A DNA stretch of 64,000 bases. Origin: Methylophaga thalassica MP (lineage in GTDB: Bacteria > Pseudomonadota > Gammaproteobacteria > Nitrosococcales > Methylophagaceae). Each line of letters begins with the position of its first letter. Positions within the stretch are counted from its first letter, which is position 1. Under the pieces are notes generated by a model. The model saw nothing but the letters and a program-made list of their open reading frames with translations, ran no database searches and had not been told where the DNA came from. A program made the position numbers and the translations under genes. The stretch is from assembly GCF_000214595.1 (NCBI RefSeq), contig NZ_AFIG01000001.1:558001-622000 (forward strand), given 5' to 3'. Positions 11,476 through 23,297 of this stretch are shown here, one piece after another.

Positions 11476-11623
11476 TTTGGGTCGATAACAGTTTGTTTGT
11501 CAGTGATTTTCAGCTACTCAGACTTATCTATGATTGAATGTTATTTTCCTCATTAAACAATCAGTTGCGAGCCTTGTGCCAGAATACGGTAAACTACCTG
11601 TTTTTTAGCAGAGAATATCGTTC

Positions 11624-11985
11624 GTGCATCAAATAATTGCGATTGCCGCCGGCGGTGCAGTAGGTGCCGTACTCAGGTTTGTTGTTTCCAACGGCATCTA
11701 TCGTGTTTTAGGGCGTGACTTTCCCTACGGCACATTGGCTGTTAATGTGCTCGGTTCTTTACTGATGGGATTTCTGTTTATCATCTTTATCGAGAGAGAG
11801 TTGGGTATGGCAGAATGGCGCTCTGCCATTTTAATCGGCTTACTTGGCGCGTTTTCGACATTTTCTATGGAAACTATTGCTCTGCTGGAAGCCGGTGATG
11901 TCACGAGAGCCATGCTAAATGTATTTCTTAGCGTTTTGCTCTGTCTCACGGCTACATGGATAGGTCTAAGCCTGGGGAGACAGTT

Positions 11986-11989
<4 letters not shown>
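11624..11989 (+). CDS. crcB: Fluoride efflux channel CrcB/Fluc
   Basis: A 121-residue inner-membrane protein with four hydrophobic helices. CrcB hallmarks are GGAVGAVLRF at the start, FPYGTLAVNVLGSLLMGF, and GLLGAFSTFSMET, which carries the phenylalanine box and the central Na+-site region. The start is GTG. The family forms dimeric fluoride channels that protect enolase and other enzymes. The stop overlaps the next start as ATGA, so it is co-translated with the DUF190 gene. No fluoride-riboswitch consensus was found in the preceding 148 bases. Confidence 0.93.
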
Positions 11990-14234
<2,245 letters not shown>

Positions 14235-14265
14235 TTAGCTAATTAAGGCTTATCAGGAGAACATT

Positions 14266-15483
14266 TTGGATACGGTTGCTATACAGTCCCGTCGCATTGT
14301 TTCAGGCATGCGTCCAACAGGGCAATTGCATTTAGGTCATTATCATGGCGTTCTAAAAAACTGGATTAAATTACAGCACGAATTTGACTGCTTCTTCTTT
14401 GTCGCAGACTGGCATGCATTGACGACTCATTATGAAGAGAGCAGTGTCATCGAAGGCAGTGTTTGGGAGATGGTGATTGACTGGCTCGCTGCCGGTATTG
14501 AACCTTCGACGGCATCGCTGTTTTTACAGTCAAAAGTACCTGAGCACGCTGAATTACACTTATTATTGTCGATGATTACACCGCTTTCCTGGCTAGAGCG
14601 TGTACCAACATACAAAGATCAACAAGAAAAACTAAAAGAAAAAGATTTATCGACTTACGGTTTTTTAGGCTATCCCTTATTACAAAGTGCCGATATTTTG
14701 ATTTATCGTGCGGGTCAGGTGCCTGTGGGTGAAGATCAGGTCGCTCATGTCGAGTTAACACGTGAAGTCGCTCGTCGTTTTAATCATATCTATGGTCGTG
14801 AGAAGGACTTTGAAGAAAAAGCCGAAGCCGCGATTAAAAAAATGGGTAAGAAAAACGCAAAGCTCTACAATACTTTGCGTAAGTCATACCAAGAGCAAGG
14901 TGATGCGGATGCTCTAGCCACCGCGCGTGAGTTGCTTAAAAATCAACAAAATTTAGCGCTGGGTGATATGGAGCGCTTATTCGGCTATCTGGAAGGTGCA
15001 GGTAAAGTGATTTTGCCCGAGCCAAAAGCCTTATTAACACCGGCATCTAAAATGCCAGGCCTGGATGGTCAAAAAATGTCCAAGTCATACGGAAATACAA
15101 TCTCGCTGCGTGAGCCTGATGATAGCCTGGCAGAGAAAATTAAGCGTATGCCAACGGACACCAACCGTGTTCGACGTACTGATCCTGGTGAGCCCGATCG
15201 CTGCCCTGTATGGCAGTTGCATGAGGTTTACGCTTCAGAAGATCAGAAACAGTGGGTACAAGAAGGTTGTCGCAGTGCCAGTATTGGTTGTCTGGATTGT
15301 AAAGGTCCGTTGATTGATGCTGTTAGTGCTGAACTGAGACCGATTCGTGAACGGGCGTTGGATTTTAGCCAACACCCAGAAGATGTCCGCCGTATTATTG
15401 ATGATGGTAATGCTGCCGCGCGTGAAGTGGCACAGGAAACCTTGGCGGAAGTCCGTTCATCAATGGGTTTAAACTATAAATAA
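14266..15483 (+). CDS. trpS: Tryptophanyl-tRNA synthetase
   Basis: A 405-residue class I synthetase with GMRPTGQLHLGHYHG (HIGH motif as HLGH) near residue 16 and KMSKS in DGQKMSKSYGN near 270. It is longer than the 334-residue E. coli enzyme because of an insertion of roughly 60 residues (KEKDFEEKAEAAIKKMGKK to about residue 240), a form seen in several gammaproteobacteria. The start is TTG with AGGAGA 7-8 bases upstream. It lies between the M50 protease and rluB. Confidence 0.95.
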   Translation: MDTVAIQSRRIVSGMRPTGQLHLGHYHGVLKNWIKLQHEFDCFFFVADWHALTTHYEESSVIEGSVWEMVIDWLAAGIEPSTASLFLQSKVPEHAELHLLLSMITPLSWLERVPTYKDQQEKLKEKDLSTYGFLGYPLLQSADILIYRAGQVPVGEDQVAHVELTREVARRFNHIYGREKDFEEKAEAAIKKMGKKNAKLYNTLRKSYQEQGDADALATARELLKNQQNLALGDMERLFGYLEGAGKVILPEPKALLTPASKMPGLDGQKMSKSYGNTISLREPDDSLAEKIKRMPTDTNRVRRTDPGEPDRCPVWQLHEVYASEDQKQWVQEGCRSASIGCLDCKGPLIDAVSAELRPIRERALDFSQHPEDVRRIIDDGNAAAREVAQETLAEVRSSMGLNYK

Positions 15484-15504
15484 AAGGGTTGCTGACGCGT
15501 TTTT

Positions 15505-16404
15505 ATGGCTGAACGTATTCAAAAAGTATTAGCAAGAGCAGGGTATGGCTCTCGTCGCCAGGTAGAAACCTGGATTAAAGAAGGACGTGTCACTCGTAAT
15601 GGTGAGTTGGCAAGTTTAGGAGATCAGATCAGTGAAGGCGATCGTTTAAAGCTGGATAATAAACCGCTTTCTCCGAAACGTTTATGGCAGGAACCGGCTA
15701 AACAGGTCATTCTCTATAACAAGCCTGTTGGTGAAGTGTGCACGCGTAAGGACCCTGAAGGCCGTCGTACTATCTTTCAGTCGTTACCTATTCCAGAGCA
15801 GGGCCGTTGGGTCAGTGTGGGACGGCTTGACTTAAACACCAGTGGTTTAATCATCCTGACCACAGATGGTGAATTGGCAAATCGTTTAATGCATCCATCG
15901 CATGAAATGGATCGCGAATATGCGGTTCGTGTCTTAGGCGAAGTGACATCTGAAATGATGCAGACGCTACGTGATGGCGTCATGCTAGAAGATGGTGAAG
16001 CTAAGTTTGCAGATATTCAGGAATCTGGCGGTGAAGGAGCCAATAAATGGTACCACGTGGTTATCCAGGAAGGTCGTAACCGTGAAGTACGTCGCTTGTG
16101 GGAAAGCCAGGGTGTACAGGTCAGCCGTTTGATGCGGGTGCGTTATGGACCGATCATTATTCCTAATAATCTGCGTATGGGACACTGGACAAAGCTGGAA
16201 GGTTCAGACCTAGATTATCTTTATGAACAGGCTGGGATGAAGCCAGTCAGTAACGTTACAGGTGGACGCAAGAAACCGGCTGTTAAGCAGGAACGACCCA
16301 AGAAAACACGTACAAGAAAAGAATATAGTACCAATAAAAAAGAACAAAGCCGGGATCAGGATGAGCCCATGCCTAAAAGAAGACCTCGTATTCGAGGCCA
16401 TTGA
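15505..16404 (+). CDS. rluB: 23S rRNA pseudouridine synthase B
   Basis: A 299-residue enzyme. An N-terminal S4 RNA-binding domain (AERIQKVLARAGYGSRRQVETWI, about 1-60) is followed by the RsuA/RluB-type catalytic domain with GRLDLNTSGLIILTTDG, whose Asp is the catalytic residue. The C-terminal tail after about residue 245 is rich in Lys and Arg, as in RluB. The family modifies U2605 (E. coli numbering) in 23S rRNA. It is the last gene of the plus-strand run that begins at crcB. Confidence 0.92.
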   Translation: MAERIQKVLARAGYGSRRQVETWIKEGRVTRNGELASLGDQISEGDRLKLDNKPLSPKRLWQEPAKQVILYNKPVGEVCTRKDPEGRRTIFQSLPIPEQGRWVSVGRLDLNTSGLIILTTDGELANRLMHPSHEMDREYAVRVLGEVTSEMMQTLRDGVMLEDGEAKFADIQESGGEGANKWYHVVIQEGRNREVRRLWESQGVQVSRLMRVRYGPIIIPNNLRMGHWTKLEGSDLDYLYEQAGMKPVSNVTGGRKKPAVKQERPKKTRTRKEYSTNKKEQSRDQDEPMPKRRPRIRGH

Positions 16405-16432
16405 TTTTATACTGTCTGCTGTCTATTAAAGA

Positions 16433-17350
16433 TTAGGGTTTCTTGGCGCAGACAGTTATATTCTTACCCATGTGTTTGGCTTCATAAAGTGCCATATCAG
16501 CCCGTTCAAACAGGTGATAGCCTTCTTCATTCATATCAAGTTGGGCTACGCCTAAGCTGATGGTGAAACCGAAGCTGTTTGTTCCATCATGAGATAATAT
16601 TTGTGCAACCGATTCACGGATTCTTTCAGCTGCAACTTGAGCGTCGTGAATGCTAGTATCCGTTAGTAGCAGAACAAATTCTTCACCACCAAATCTGAAT
16701 GCCAAGTCACTACCACGCAAATTCTGGTTAATCATATCTGCCAAAATTTTAAGTGCTCTATCACCGGTCATATGACCAAAGTTGTCATTGATAATTTTGA
16801 AGTTATCAATGTCAATAAGGACGAGTGACAGAGGTATATTGTGTCTTTTTGCTCTGTCGATTTCCCTGTGCAAACTTTTTTCATAAGCAGCCCGATTACC
16901 CAAACTGGTTAAGTCATCCAGTAGTGCAGAGGCGAGCGCTTTTTTATAAAGCAGGCAGTTACGTAAAGGGTAAACAAGCAGGCTGAGTAAATCTTCTAGA
17001 AAAATAATATCTGCTTGAGAAAACTTTTTGCTTTGCGTAAAGCTAAGATCACCCAGATAATCACCATTCATTTCAAGTTTATAATGGCAGCGGTGGTGAG
17101 ATTTTTCCGCCGAGTTGATATCGACTTTCATACTAGGGTTTTGATAATGAAAGCTACACTCAGGGAAAACAGCATTCACTTCATGCTGAAATAATTGAAG
17201 CATGTCTTCCAAAATAAGGCTGGTTTGCAGCGTGTAAGGAAGTTGACGGTGTATGTCTTCCGCTGTTTTGGTCTGAGTGTAATCTATTGCTGGTTTAGAC
17301 CCTTCTACCAGGCTTAGTTTATGCTTGTTTGATATTGATGGGTGTTCCAT
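16433..17350 (-). CDS. GGDEF-domain diguanylate cyclase
   Basis: A 305-residue protein. An N-terminal GAF-like region of about 130 residues is followed by a GGDEF domain (about 140-300) with LDDLTSLGNRAAYEKSL and an intact active-site motif RFGGEEF near residue 224. The motif predicts active synthesis of cyclic-di-GMP. No membrane segment or signal peptide is visible, so it is probably cytoplasmic. The upstream inhibitory I-site (RxxD) is not evident (INQNLRGSDLAFR has RGSD, which could serve). It is a single gene with no operon partner. Confidence 0.9.
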   Translation of the reverse strand: MEHPSISNKHKLSLVEGSKPAIDYTQTKTAEDIHRQLPYTLQTSLILEDMLQLFQHEVNAVFPECSFHYQNPSMKVDINSAEKSHHRCHYKLEMNGDYLGDLSFTQSKKFSQADIIFLEDLLSLLVYPLRNCLLYKKALASALLDDLTSLGNRAAYEKSLHREIDRAKRHNIPLSLVLIDIDNFKIINDNFGHMTGDRALKILADMINQNLRGSDLAFRFGGEEFVLLLTDTSIHDAQVAAERIRESVAQILSHDGTNSFGFTISLGVAQLDMNEEGYHLFERADMALYEAKHMGKNITVCAKKP

Positions 17351-17458
17351 TGGAGCACTTCCTTATTCAAGTTATGAATATAACCTGCTATAAGTGTGCC
17401 AATATTTAAAATTATATATGAATCAATGGGTTGGATGTTAGTGTCAGGGTTTTGACGT

Positions 17459-18178
17459 TTAATCAACCGATACTGGAGAGTTGGTTTCTAATTGAAGTTT
17501 TGCGATATATTGATAAGCGACATCATCTGGCAAATTCAGATGTTCTGGGTTTCGGGCTGGATAAGCGCGAGCATAAAGCGCCGTTCTGACTTCACCAGGA
17601 TCAATGGTGCTGACGATCACTTTGCCTTCTGCTTCCAGTTCATCTTTTAATTGTTCAGCAAGTGCTTCAACTGCGGCCTTACTAATACCGTAGGCACCCC
17701 AATAAGCGGTATGCTTGTGGGCATCAGTAGTGAAAATTAAATGGCTTGCTTGTTGTTTTAATAATGGTAGACAGGCTTGGGTGAGTAGGTAAGCGGCTGT
17801 CAGGTTGATGTGCAGGGTTTCTGCCCATGTTTTAGGATCTTGATTCATCACTGGGGCTAATTGTCCGAGTGAAGCAGCGCAGTGAATTAAGGCATCCAAT
17901 TTACCAAAACTTTCTGAAATAGTCTGGGCAAGTTGTTTGTAGTCATCAACAGTTGCCCCTTTGAGGTCGAGCGGATAGATAGCTGGAATGATGCCAGTTT
18001 GTTCAACAATTTCATCATAAACAGCTTCAAGCTGCGGAACTTGTTTATCATGTAAGATAACTGTAGCACCTGCATATGCACAGGCTTTAGCTACTGAGGC
18101 ACCGATGCCTTGAGCGGCACCGGTGATAAGAATGATTTGTTCAGCCAATTGGCTGTCCTCAGTATATGCTTGCATCAA
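17459..18178 (-). CDS. Short-chain dehydrogenase/reductase, YciK type
   Basis: A 239-residue cytoplasmic oxidoreductase with the Rossmann motif ILITGAAQGIGASVAKACA near residue 16, an NAG-like segment changed to IHCAASLG, and the active-site Tyr/Lys in YWGAYGISKAAVEAL. The size and the sequence around the active site fit the YciK family of gammaproteobacteria, whose substrate is not settled. It starts 3 bp after the stop of the small lipoprotein gene. Confidence 0.8.
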   Translation of the reverse strand: MMQAYTEDSQLAEQIILITGAAQGIGASVAKACAYAGATVILHDKQVPQLEAVYDEIVEQTGIIPAIYPLDLKGATVDDYKQLAQTISESFGKLDALIHCAASLGQLAPVMNQDPKTWAETLHINLTAAYLLTQACLPLLKQQASHLIFTTDAHKHTAYWGAYGISKAAVEALAEQLKDELEAEGKVIVSTIDPGEVRTALYARAYPARNPEHLNLPDDVAYQYIAKLQLETNSPVSVD

Positions 18179-18181
18179 GAT

Positions 18182-18538
18182 TTATTCGGCAGGTACAAAT
18201 TGACTAAATTGTGCGACACCGTTATGGAATTGTACCGATGTAATACCGTCTTTTTTATGCCATTCAAGATGATCAACAGTTAATGCATCAATTGTATGTG
18301 TTTGAGTGACATCAGGCTCACCCCACTTAGCGATAGCTTCTTCTTTCGTCATTCCTGCAATCGTGTCTGTTTCATCTTCTACAGCACCTGTTGTGTCAGT
18401 GGTGTCTTCACTGGTCATCTCTGCAGGTGCGGCAGATGTATCTTTAGAGTCTGTCTGAGCACTGTTGTCATCACTACAGGCAACAATGAATGTGCCTAGA
18501 AATAACGCGATAAAAAGTAATTTGAACTGTTTCAGCAT
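18182..18538 (-). CDS. Small BamE-like lipoprotein of unknown function
   Basis: A 118-residue lipoprotein with a signal peptide ending in the lipobox TFIVAC (Cys about residue 21). An acidic, Ser/Thr/Asp-rich linker (about 22-60) leads to a short C-terminal domain, GMTKEEAIAKWGEPDVTQ, followed by beta-strand-like sequence. The GMTkeeaia.wGePd pattern resembles the SmpA/BamE fold used by several small outer-membrane lipoproteins. It is too short and divergent to be BamE itself. It sits between hpnE and the SDR gene. Function unknown. Confidence 0.75.
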   Translation of the reverse strand: MLKQFKLLFIALFLGTFIVACSDDNSAQTDSKDTSAAPAEMTSEDTTDTTGAVEDETDTIAGMTKEEAIAKWGEPDVTQTHTIDALTVDHLEWHKKDGITSVQFHNGVAQFSQFVPAE

Positions 18539-18595
18539 AGCATTCCCTTATTGTTATAAATATTGAGCCACAAAGTATAGCAAGTGATTAATCGC

Positions 18596-19870
18596 TTAGC
18601 TAACCGTGTTGATTTTCATTATCAATTCGGCAGCTTTTTCACCATTTATCACTGCACCTTCTAGTGTAGCAGGATAAAGATTGTTAATTATATCACCTGC
18701 TAAATAGAGCCCATCCACTGGAGAGCAAGTTGTCGGACGATCTGAGCAAACACCCACAGTACTTCTGAATGTTGCCCGTTTTTCTCGGATAACGTAACCG
18801 CGAATAAATTCAGAGGGCTGTACTATATTTGTGTCTAGTAATTCATTAACAACGTGCTCGATAAGCTGTTCATTAGTCAGCTTCAGATGTGAGCCTGGTC
18901 CACTGATAACAACCGCCAACAGGCCATCACCTCTATCGAATATCCATTGGCTTGTTGTCCCGCTGAGTCCCAACATAGGTGATCGAAGATGGATATCAGA
19001 TGCGCATTGCAGATAGACCGTGACAATAGGATGAGAGCTTGCGTCCTTAGCTCCCCAATATTTTCCTAACAGTTGTTGGCTAGTGTGTGGTCCAGTAGCA
19101 ATAATAATATTGTCCGCTTCAATGGTTTGTCCATTATCTGTCAAAGCCGCAGTGACTTTATTGTTATGGATAACGAGTGACTTAATACGCGTTTTCAGGG
19201 AAATTTGTCCGCCTTGTTGCTGAATATATCGTTCAGCATAGGCTGGTAGGGTATCGCCTAATGGTACTTGCGGAATCAAAAAATCAGCGTAGTCACGTTG
19301 CCTAAAAGTCTCTAACAAGACATGAGCAAAAAGATTAGCCGATGCTTCGGAGAGGGGCGTATTCATCGTAGCAAGACATAGTGGCTCCCATAATTGCTCA
19401 ATCAATCGTCGACTTTGTTTTTGTTGTTCTAGCCATGCTTTTACGGATATATCGTCTGACTTTTTTTGTGAACGGGCATTGAAGATTAGACGAAAGATCT
19501 GGACAAAAACAGCAAAACCATTGAGTTGCCAAGTCTTTATTGCCAGAGATAGCGGCCAGGGTAGATGTGGCGTGTCAGCGAGTTTTAGATCGCCAAAATT
19601 TGGATGATGGATGGTTATATTTAGCGGAAGCCGCTGAAACAATCTGGACTCATCAGCACCCAGGTCTTGCAATAATTTTAAGGTGCGTTCATAGGCACCA
19701 ATGAATAAATGTTGACCGTTGTCTATGGTCTGTGCGTTCCAGACAACATTTCGGGCTCGTCCTCCCAATTGCTTTGCAGATTCCACCAGGTGAATCGATT
19801 CGCCCTGTTCTAACAAACGAACAGCGGCAGCAAGTCCACTCCAGCCACCACCAACAATCAGCGTGGTCAT
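18596..19870 (-). CDS. hpnE: Hydroxysqualene dehydroxylase HpnE
   Basis: A 424-residue FAD-dependent amine-oxidase-fold protein with TTLIVGGGWSGLAAAVRLLE at the N-terminus and LGGRARNVVWNAQTIDNGQHLFIGAY, which is characteristic of HpnE. The family converts hydroxysqualene to squalene in the HpnC-HpnD-HpnE route. The C-terminal FAD motif is YLAGDIINNLYPATLEGAV. The start overlaps the hpnD stop by 1 bp, so it is probably translationally coupled. The product squalene feeds hopanoids or other triterpenoids; no cyclase is visible here. Confidence 0.9.
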   Translation of the reverse strand: MTTLIVGGGWSGLAAAVRLLEQGESIHLVESAKQLGGRARNVVWNAQTIDNGQHLFIGAYERTLKLLQDLGADESRLFQRLPLNITIHHPNFGDLKLADTPHLPWPLSLAIKTWQLNGFAVFVQIFRLIFNARSQKKSDDISVKAWLEQQKQSRRLIEQLWEPLCLATMNTPLSEASANLFAHVLLETFRQRDYADFLIPQVPLGDTLPAYAERYIQQQGGQISLKTRIKSLVIHNNKVTAALTDNGQTIEADNIIIATGPHTSQQLLGKYWGAKDASSHPIVTVYLQCASDIHLRSPMLGLSGTTSQWIFDRGDGLLAVVISGPGSHLKLTNEQLIEHVVNELLDTNIVQPSEFIRGYVIREKRATFRSTVGVCSDRPTTCSPVDGLYLAGDIINNLYPATLEGAVINGEKAAELIMKINTVS

Positions 19871-20715
19871 TATGGATGTTTTTTTTCTGCTCTGGACGTG
19901 CGCCAGGCTAACCAGAGTTTTTTCAATGGTGTCAGTGAAATGCGCTGTTTCATCACCTGAAACTGATCTTTTTCAATTTCGTCTAACGTCGCCTCATAAA
20001 TAGCAGACATGATTAAGCCCGTACGTTGTGAGTATCGATCTTCTTTGGGTAATAGCGTTTTGGCTTCTTGATAGAAGGAACGAGCACGTTCGGTTTCAAA
20101 CGCCAGTAGTGCTGTTAATTCTGCTGTTTGTTTTAGTGCCAGAATATCTTCTTCACTTACCTTAAATCGAGCCATATCCTCTGCGGGGAGATAGATGCGG
20201 CCACGTTCGGCATCTTCACGAACGTCACGAATAATATTGGTTAATTGGAAAGCCAAACCCAGTTTTTCGGCATATTTCAGTGTTTGACGGTTTTGATAAC
20301 CAAAAATTTCTGCAGCAAGTAACCCGACCACGCTGGCGACACGATGGCAATATAAAGCCAGATGTTTAAAAGCGTCATATCGATGCTGGAATAGATCCAT
20401 TTCCATGCCATCAATAATTTCAAGAAAATATTCTTGATGAAGTTCGAAATGCTTTATTGCTTCTTCCAGAGCTTTACCAACAGGATGAGTGGCTGTCTGG
20501 TTAAATATATTCTCAACCTCACTTCGCCACCAGCTTAAGGTCTGTGCAGCAACTTGCGGATCGGCTATTTCATCTACTGCATCATCCACTTCACGGCAAA
20601 ACGCATACAAGGCGGTGATGGCCTGTCGCTTTTGTGGTGGTAAAAACATGAAACTGTAATAAAAACTGGAACCACTTTTAGCTGCTTTGTCGCGGCAGTA
20701 TTGATCCGGCGTCAT
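19870..20715 (-). CDS. hpnD: Presqualene diphosphate synthase HpnD
   Basis: A 281-residue squalene/phytoene-synthase-family enzyme. It has SGSSFYYSFMFLPPQKRQAITALYAFCREVDDAVDE with the first Asp-rich motif near residue 49, and NIIRDVREDAERGRIYLP with the second near 165. The sequence follows HpnD rather than CrtB or HpnC, so it should make presqualene diphosphate from two farnesyl diphosphates. It overlaps the upstream ferredoxin gene by 4 bp and hpnE by 1 bp. HpnC, the usual third partner, is not in this window. Confidence 0.9.
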   Translation of the reverse strand: MTPDQYCRDKAAKSGSSFYYSFMFLPPQKRQAITALYAFCREVDDAVDEIADPQVAAQTLSWWRSEVENIFNQTATHPVGKALEEAIKHFELHQEYFLEIIDGMEMDLFQHRYDAFKHLALYCHRVASVVGLLAAEIFGYQNRQTLKYAEKLGLAFQLTNIIRDVREDAERGRIYLPAEDMARFKVSEEDILALKQTAELTALLAFETERARSFYQEAKTLLPKEDRYSQRTGLIMSAIYEATLDEIEKDQFQVMKQRISLTPLKKLWLAWRTSRAEKKHP

Positions 20716-21014
20716 TTGACCAAACGTTCCACAATCGTGTCGTTTAACAGATGTGACTCAATAATTTCGTCAATATCTGCTTCTGTTTCATAGTGGTACC
20801 AAGTGCCTTCAGGATAAATCACTAACATCGGTCCCAGCTTACAGCGGTTAAGGCAGCCAGCATTATTGACACGCACTTTTTTTATTTTTAATTCTTTAAC
20901 ACGCTGTTTGGCGTAATCACGCAGAGACTGTGAACCATGCTCTCCACAATTTGCACTGCCATCATCACGCTGATGCGTACAGAAAAATAAATGATATTTA
21001 TATATTTGAGCCAT
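20712..21014 (-). CDS. Thioredoxin-like [2Fe-2S] ferredoxin
   Basis: A 100-residue protein of the thioredoxin-like [2Fe-2S] ferredoxin family (Shethna/NuoE-like fold). Four cluster cysteines can be picked out: FFCTHQRDDGSANCGEHG (two, about residues 12 and 23) and NAGCLNRCKLGP (two, about 54 and 58). It is a small cytoplasmic electron carrier or cluster-binding protein. The start is well placed, and the stop overlaps the hpnD start by 4 bp. That puts a redox protein in one transcript with squalene synthesis; a functional tie is possible but not shown. Confidence 0.87.
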   Translation of the reverse strand: MAQIYKYHLFFCTHQRDDGSANCGEHGSQSLRDYAKQRVKELKIKKVRVNNAGCLNRCKLGPMLVIYPEGTWYHYETEADIDEIIESHLLNDTIVERLVK

Positions 21015-21068
21015 AGTGACTAAGAATAGCGAACCTTGAAATAACTAAAAAGCATTTAAACAAAATTA

Positions 21069-22169
21069 TTACTGATCTGATGCTTCATACGCTGTATCTG
21101 GATAGCGAGAACGGTAGTGAAGAACCTGTTCGATAATCGCTAAGAAATGATCGACTAACTCAGGATCAAAATGTTGTCCTTTTTGAGTGAGCAGATAATC
21201 AACCGCTTGCTCAACCGGCCATGCCTTTTTGTAAGGGCGCTCAGACGTTAAAGCATCAAAAACGTCACATATTGCACAAATACGACCTTCGATGGGGATA
21301 GCTTCCCCTTTTAAACCATTTGGGTATCCAGAACCGTCCCATTTTTCATGGTGAGTCAGGGCAATATTACTCGCCAGCTTGAGCAATGGCACATCTGTAT
21401 CAGCTAGTAGGTCTGCGCCAATTTTGACATGGGTTTTCATGATCTCCCACTCATCAGGATTAAGCGAACCCGGTTTCAGTAGAATGTGATCTGGAATGCC
21501 AATTTTACCGATATCATGCATCGGCGCTGCGGTTAATATATCAGCAGCAAACTTATCACTGAGTCCGACGGCGAGTGCCAACATATGGGCAAAGTGGCTC
21601 ATCCTCAGAATATGATTACCGGTTTCGTTATCTTTGTATTCTGCCGCCCGACCTAAGCGTTTAATAATTTCAAGACGGCTTTGCTCAAGTTGTTGAGTTC
21701 GGATCTTGACCTGTTGTTCTAGCGTTTCATTCTGCGTCAATACTTGCTTATGCAGTAGGCGGACTTCCAACATATTTCTGATACGTTGGATGACTTCTGT
21801 CTGATCAAACGGCTTAGTTATAAAATCTTTTGCGCCGGAGCAGAGAGATTTTTTCCGTATTTCCTGAGTGAGTTCGGCGGTGATTACCAGTATTGGAAGA
21901 TAATCATCCTGTATCGCTGTTTGCAGTGTTTCCATTACCTGAAAACCATCCATATCCGGCATACGGATATCTAGCAGGATGAGATCAATTTCGTATTCAA
22001 AATAGCGTTGTTTGACTTCAGCGCCTAGATTTGTGGAATACAGAGAGGTAAATCCGGCCTGTCTCAGCATTTTTTCCAGTAATTTAATGTTGATCAATTG
22101 GTCATCAACAATAAGAATTCTGGCGTTTAAAATGTCCTTATCTGAAATCATTATGTGCATCCTTTGCAT
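21069..22169 (-). CDS. Response regulator with HD-GYP phosphodiesterase domain
   Basis: A 366-residue protein. The receiver domain (about 12-135) has the phospho-acceptor Asp in IDLILLDIRMPDMDG and the Lys in FITKPFD. A helical linker (about 140-175) leads to an HD-GYP domain with MHDIGKIGIPDHIL near residue 219 and HHEKWDGSGYPNGLKG near 280. All HD and GYP residues are intact, predicting cyclic-di-GMP hydrolysis under two-component control. No histidine kinase is adjacent. ATGs at 22169, 22160 and 22154 are in frame; the exact start is uncertain. Confidence 0.92.
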   Translation of the reverse strand: MQRMHIMISDKDILNARILIVDDQLINIKLLEKMLRQAGFTSLYSTNLGAEVKQRYFEYEIDLILLDIRMPDMDGFQVMETLQTAIQDDYLPILVITAELTQEIRKKSLCSGAKDFITKPFDQTEVIQRIRNMLEVRLLHKQVLTQNETLEQQVKIRTQQLEQSRLEIIKRLGRAAEYKDNETGNHILRMSHFAHMLALAVGLSDKFAADILTAAPMHDIGKIGIPDHILLKPGSLNPDEWEIMKTHVKIGADLLADTDVPLLKLASNIALTHHEKWDGSGYPNGLKGEAIPIEGRICAICDVFDALTSERPYKKAWPVEQAVDYLLTQKGQHFDPELVDHFLAIIEQVLHYRSRYPDTAYEASDQ

Positions 22170-22244
22170 ATCATGACTGAATTAACCATGTAACCAGCGA
22201 TGCTTTTCATTTGATGACCTTAAGGTGTGAGTCGGACCATTACA

Positions 22245-23213
22245 TTAATAATTTCGCTGAATAGCAAAGTCGGCTAACGATAATAAAGCTTGTTTATACG
22301 GGCTTCCAGCAAGTATATCCAGAGCTTGTTTCGCTTGCATCACTTCCTTTTCAGCGGCTCTGGCTGTGTAATCTATCGCGCCTGTGTTCTGAATGATCTC
22401 AATAATGTCAGTAATCCTGTCTCGCTGGCCTTGTTCGATGGCTTCACGAATAATGGCTGATTGTTCAGCATTACCATGTTGCATCGCATAGATCAGAGGT
22501 AATGTAGGTTTGCCTTCAGCAAGGTCATCACCAATATTTTTACCAATAGTCTCGCTGGATTGACTGTAATCAAGTAAGTCATCGACCAGCTGAAAAGCAC
22601 TACCCAAATGCATAGCGTAGTTAGCCATAGCCATTTCAGTAGCGTTATCAGAGCCTGAGATGACGGCACCTAACTGGCCAGCAGCTTCAAACAGCTTGGC
22701 GGTTTTATGATGAATCACTTCAAGGTAACGCGCTTCGGTGGTATCGGCATCATGACAGTTCAATAACTGCAGTACCTCGCCTTCCGCAATGACATTCGTG
22801 GTATGAGAGAGAATTTGCATTAAGCGCATAGACTCAATTTCTACCATCATTTCAAAAGAGCGGGTGTAGAGGAAATCTCCCACCAGTACACTTGCTTCAT
22901 TGCCCCAGAGTGTATTAGCTGTTTCCTGACCCCGGCGCATATCAGAGTTATCTACCACATCATCATGTAATAACGTTGCGGTGTGAATGAACTCAATAAT
23001 GGTAGCGAGGTTGATATGTTGACTCCCCTCATAGCCACATGCACGTGCAGCCAGAATAGCTATCGCCGGGCGAAGCCGCTTACCACCACTGTTGATAATA
23101 TAAAAGCCAAGTTGATTAATGAGGGCAACATCAGACTGTAAGCGTTGTTGGATCAACTCGTCTACAGCTTTCATGTCATCTTGAATTAGAGAATAGATGG
23201 ATTGGATATCCAC
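22245..23213 (-). CDS. ispB: Octaprenyl diphosphate synthase
   Basis: A 322-residue trans-prenyltransferase that makes the ubiquinone side chain. The first Asp-rich motif is LLHDDVVDNSDMRRG near residue 80, the second is FQLVDDLLDYSQ near 207. The chain length cannot be read with certainty, but the length and the position divergent from rplU-rpmA match ispB of other gammaproteobacteria. The stop lies about 75 bp upstream of the HD-GYP gene's start. Confidence 0.93.
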   Translation of the reverse strand: MDIQSIYSLIQDDMKAVDELIQQRLQSDVALINQLGFYIINSGGKRLRPAIAILAARACGYEGSQHINLATIIEFIHTATLLHDDVVDNSDMRRGQETANTLWGNEASVLVGDFLYTRSFEMMVEIESMRLMQILSHTTNVIAEGEVLQLLNCHDADTTEARYLEVIHHKTAKLFEAAGQLGAVISGSDNATEMAMANYAMHLGSAFQLVDDLLDYSQSSETIGKNIGDDLAEGKPTLPLIYAMQHGNAEQSAIIREAIEQGQRDRITDIIEIIQNTGAIDYTARAAEKEVMQAKQALDILAGSPYKQALLSLADFAIQRNY

Positions 23214-23297
23214 GGAACCGTAATCTGCCTATAATGTGTGATTTAAACGCGTACTTTCTCATGAGCGAGAATACTGCGCAAATATTTCAATATGAAT

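Noticed and set aside
11476-11623. Fluoride riboswitch before crcB
   Set aside because: The conserved GGCGAUGG, UCCGCC and CUGAUGA-type blocks are absent.
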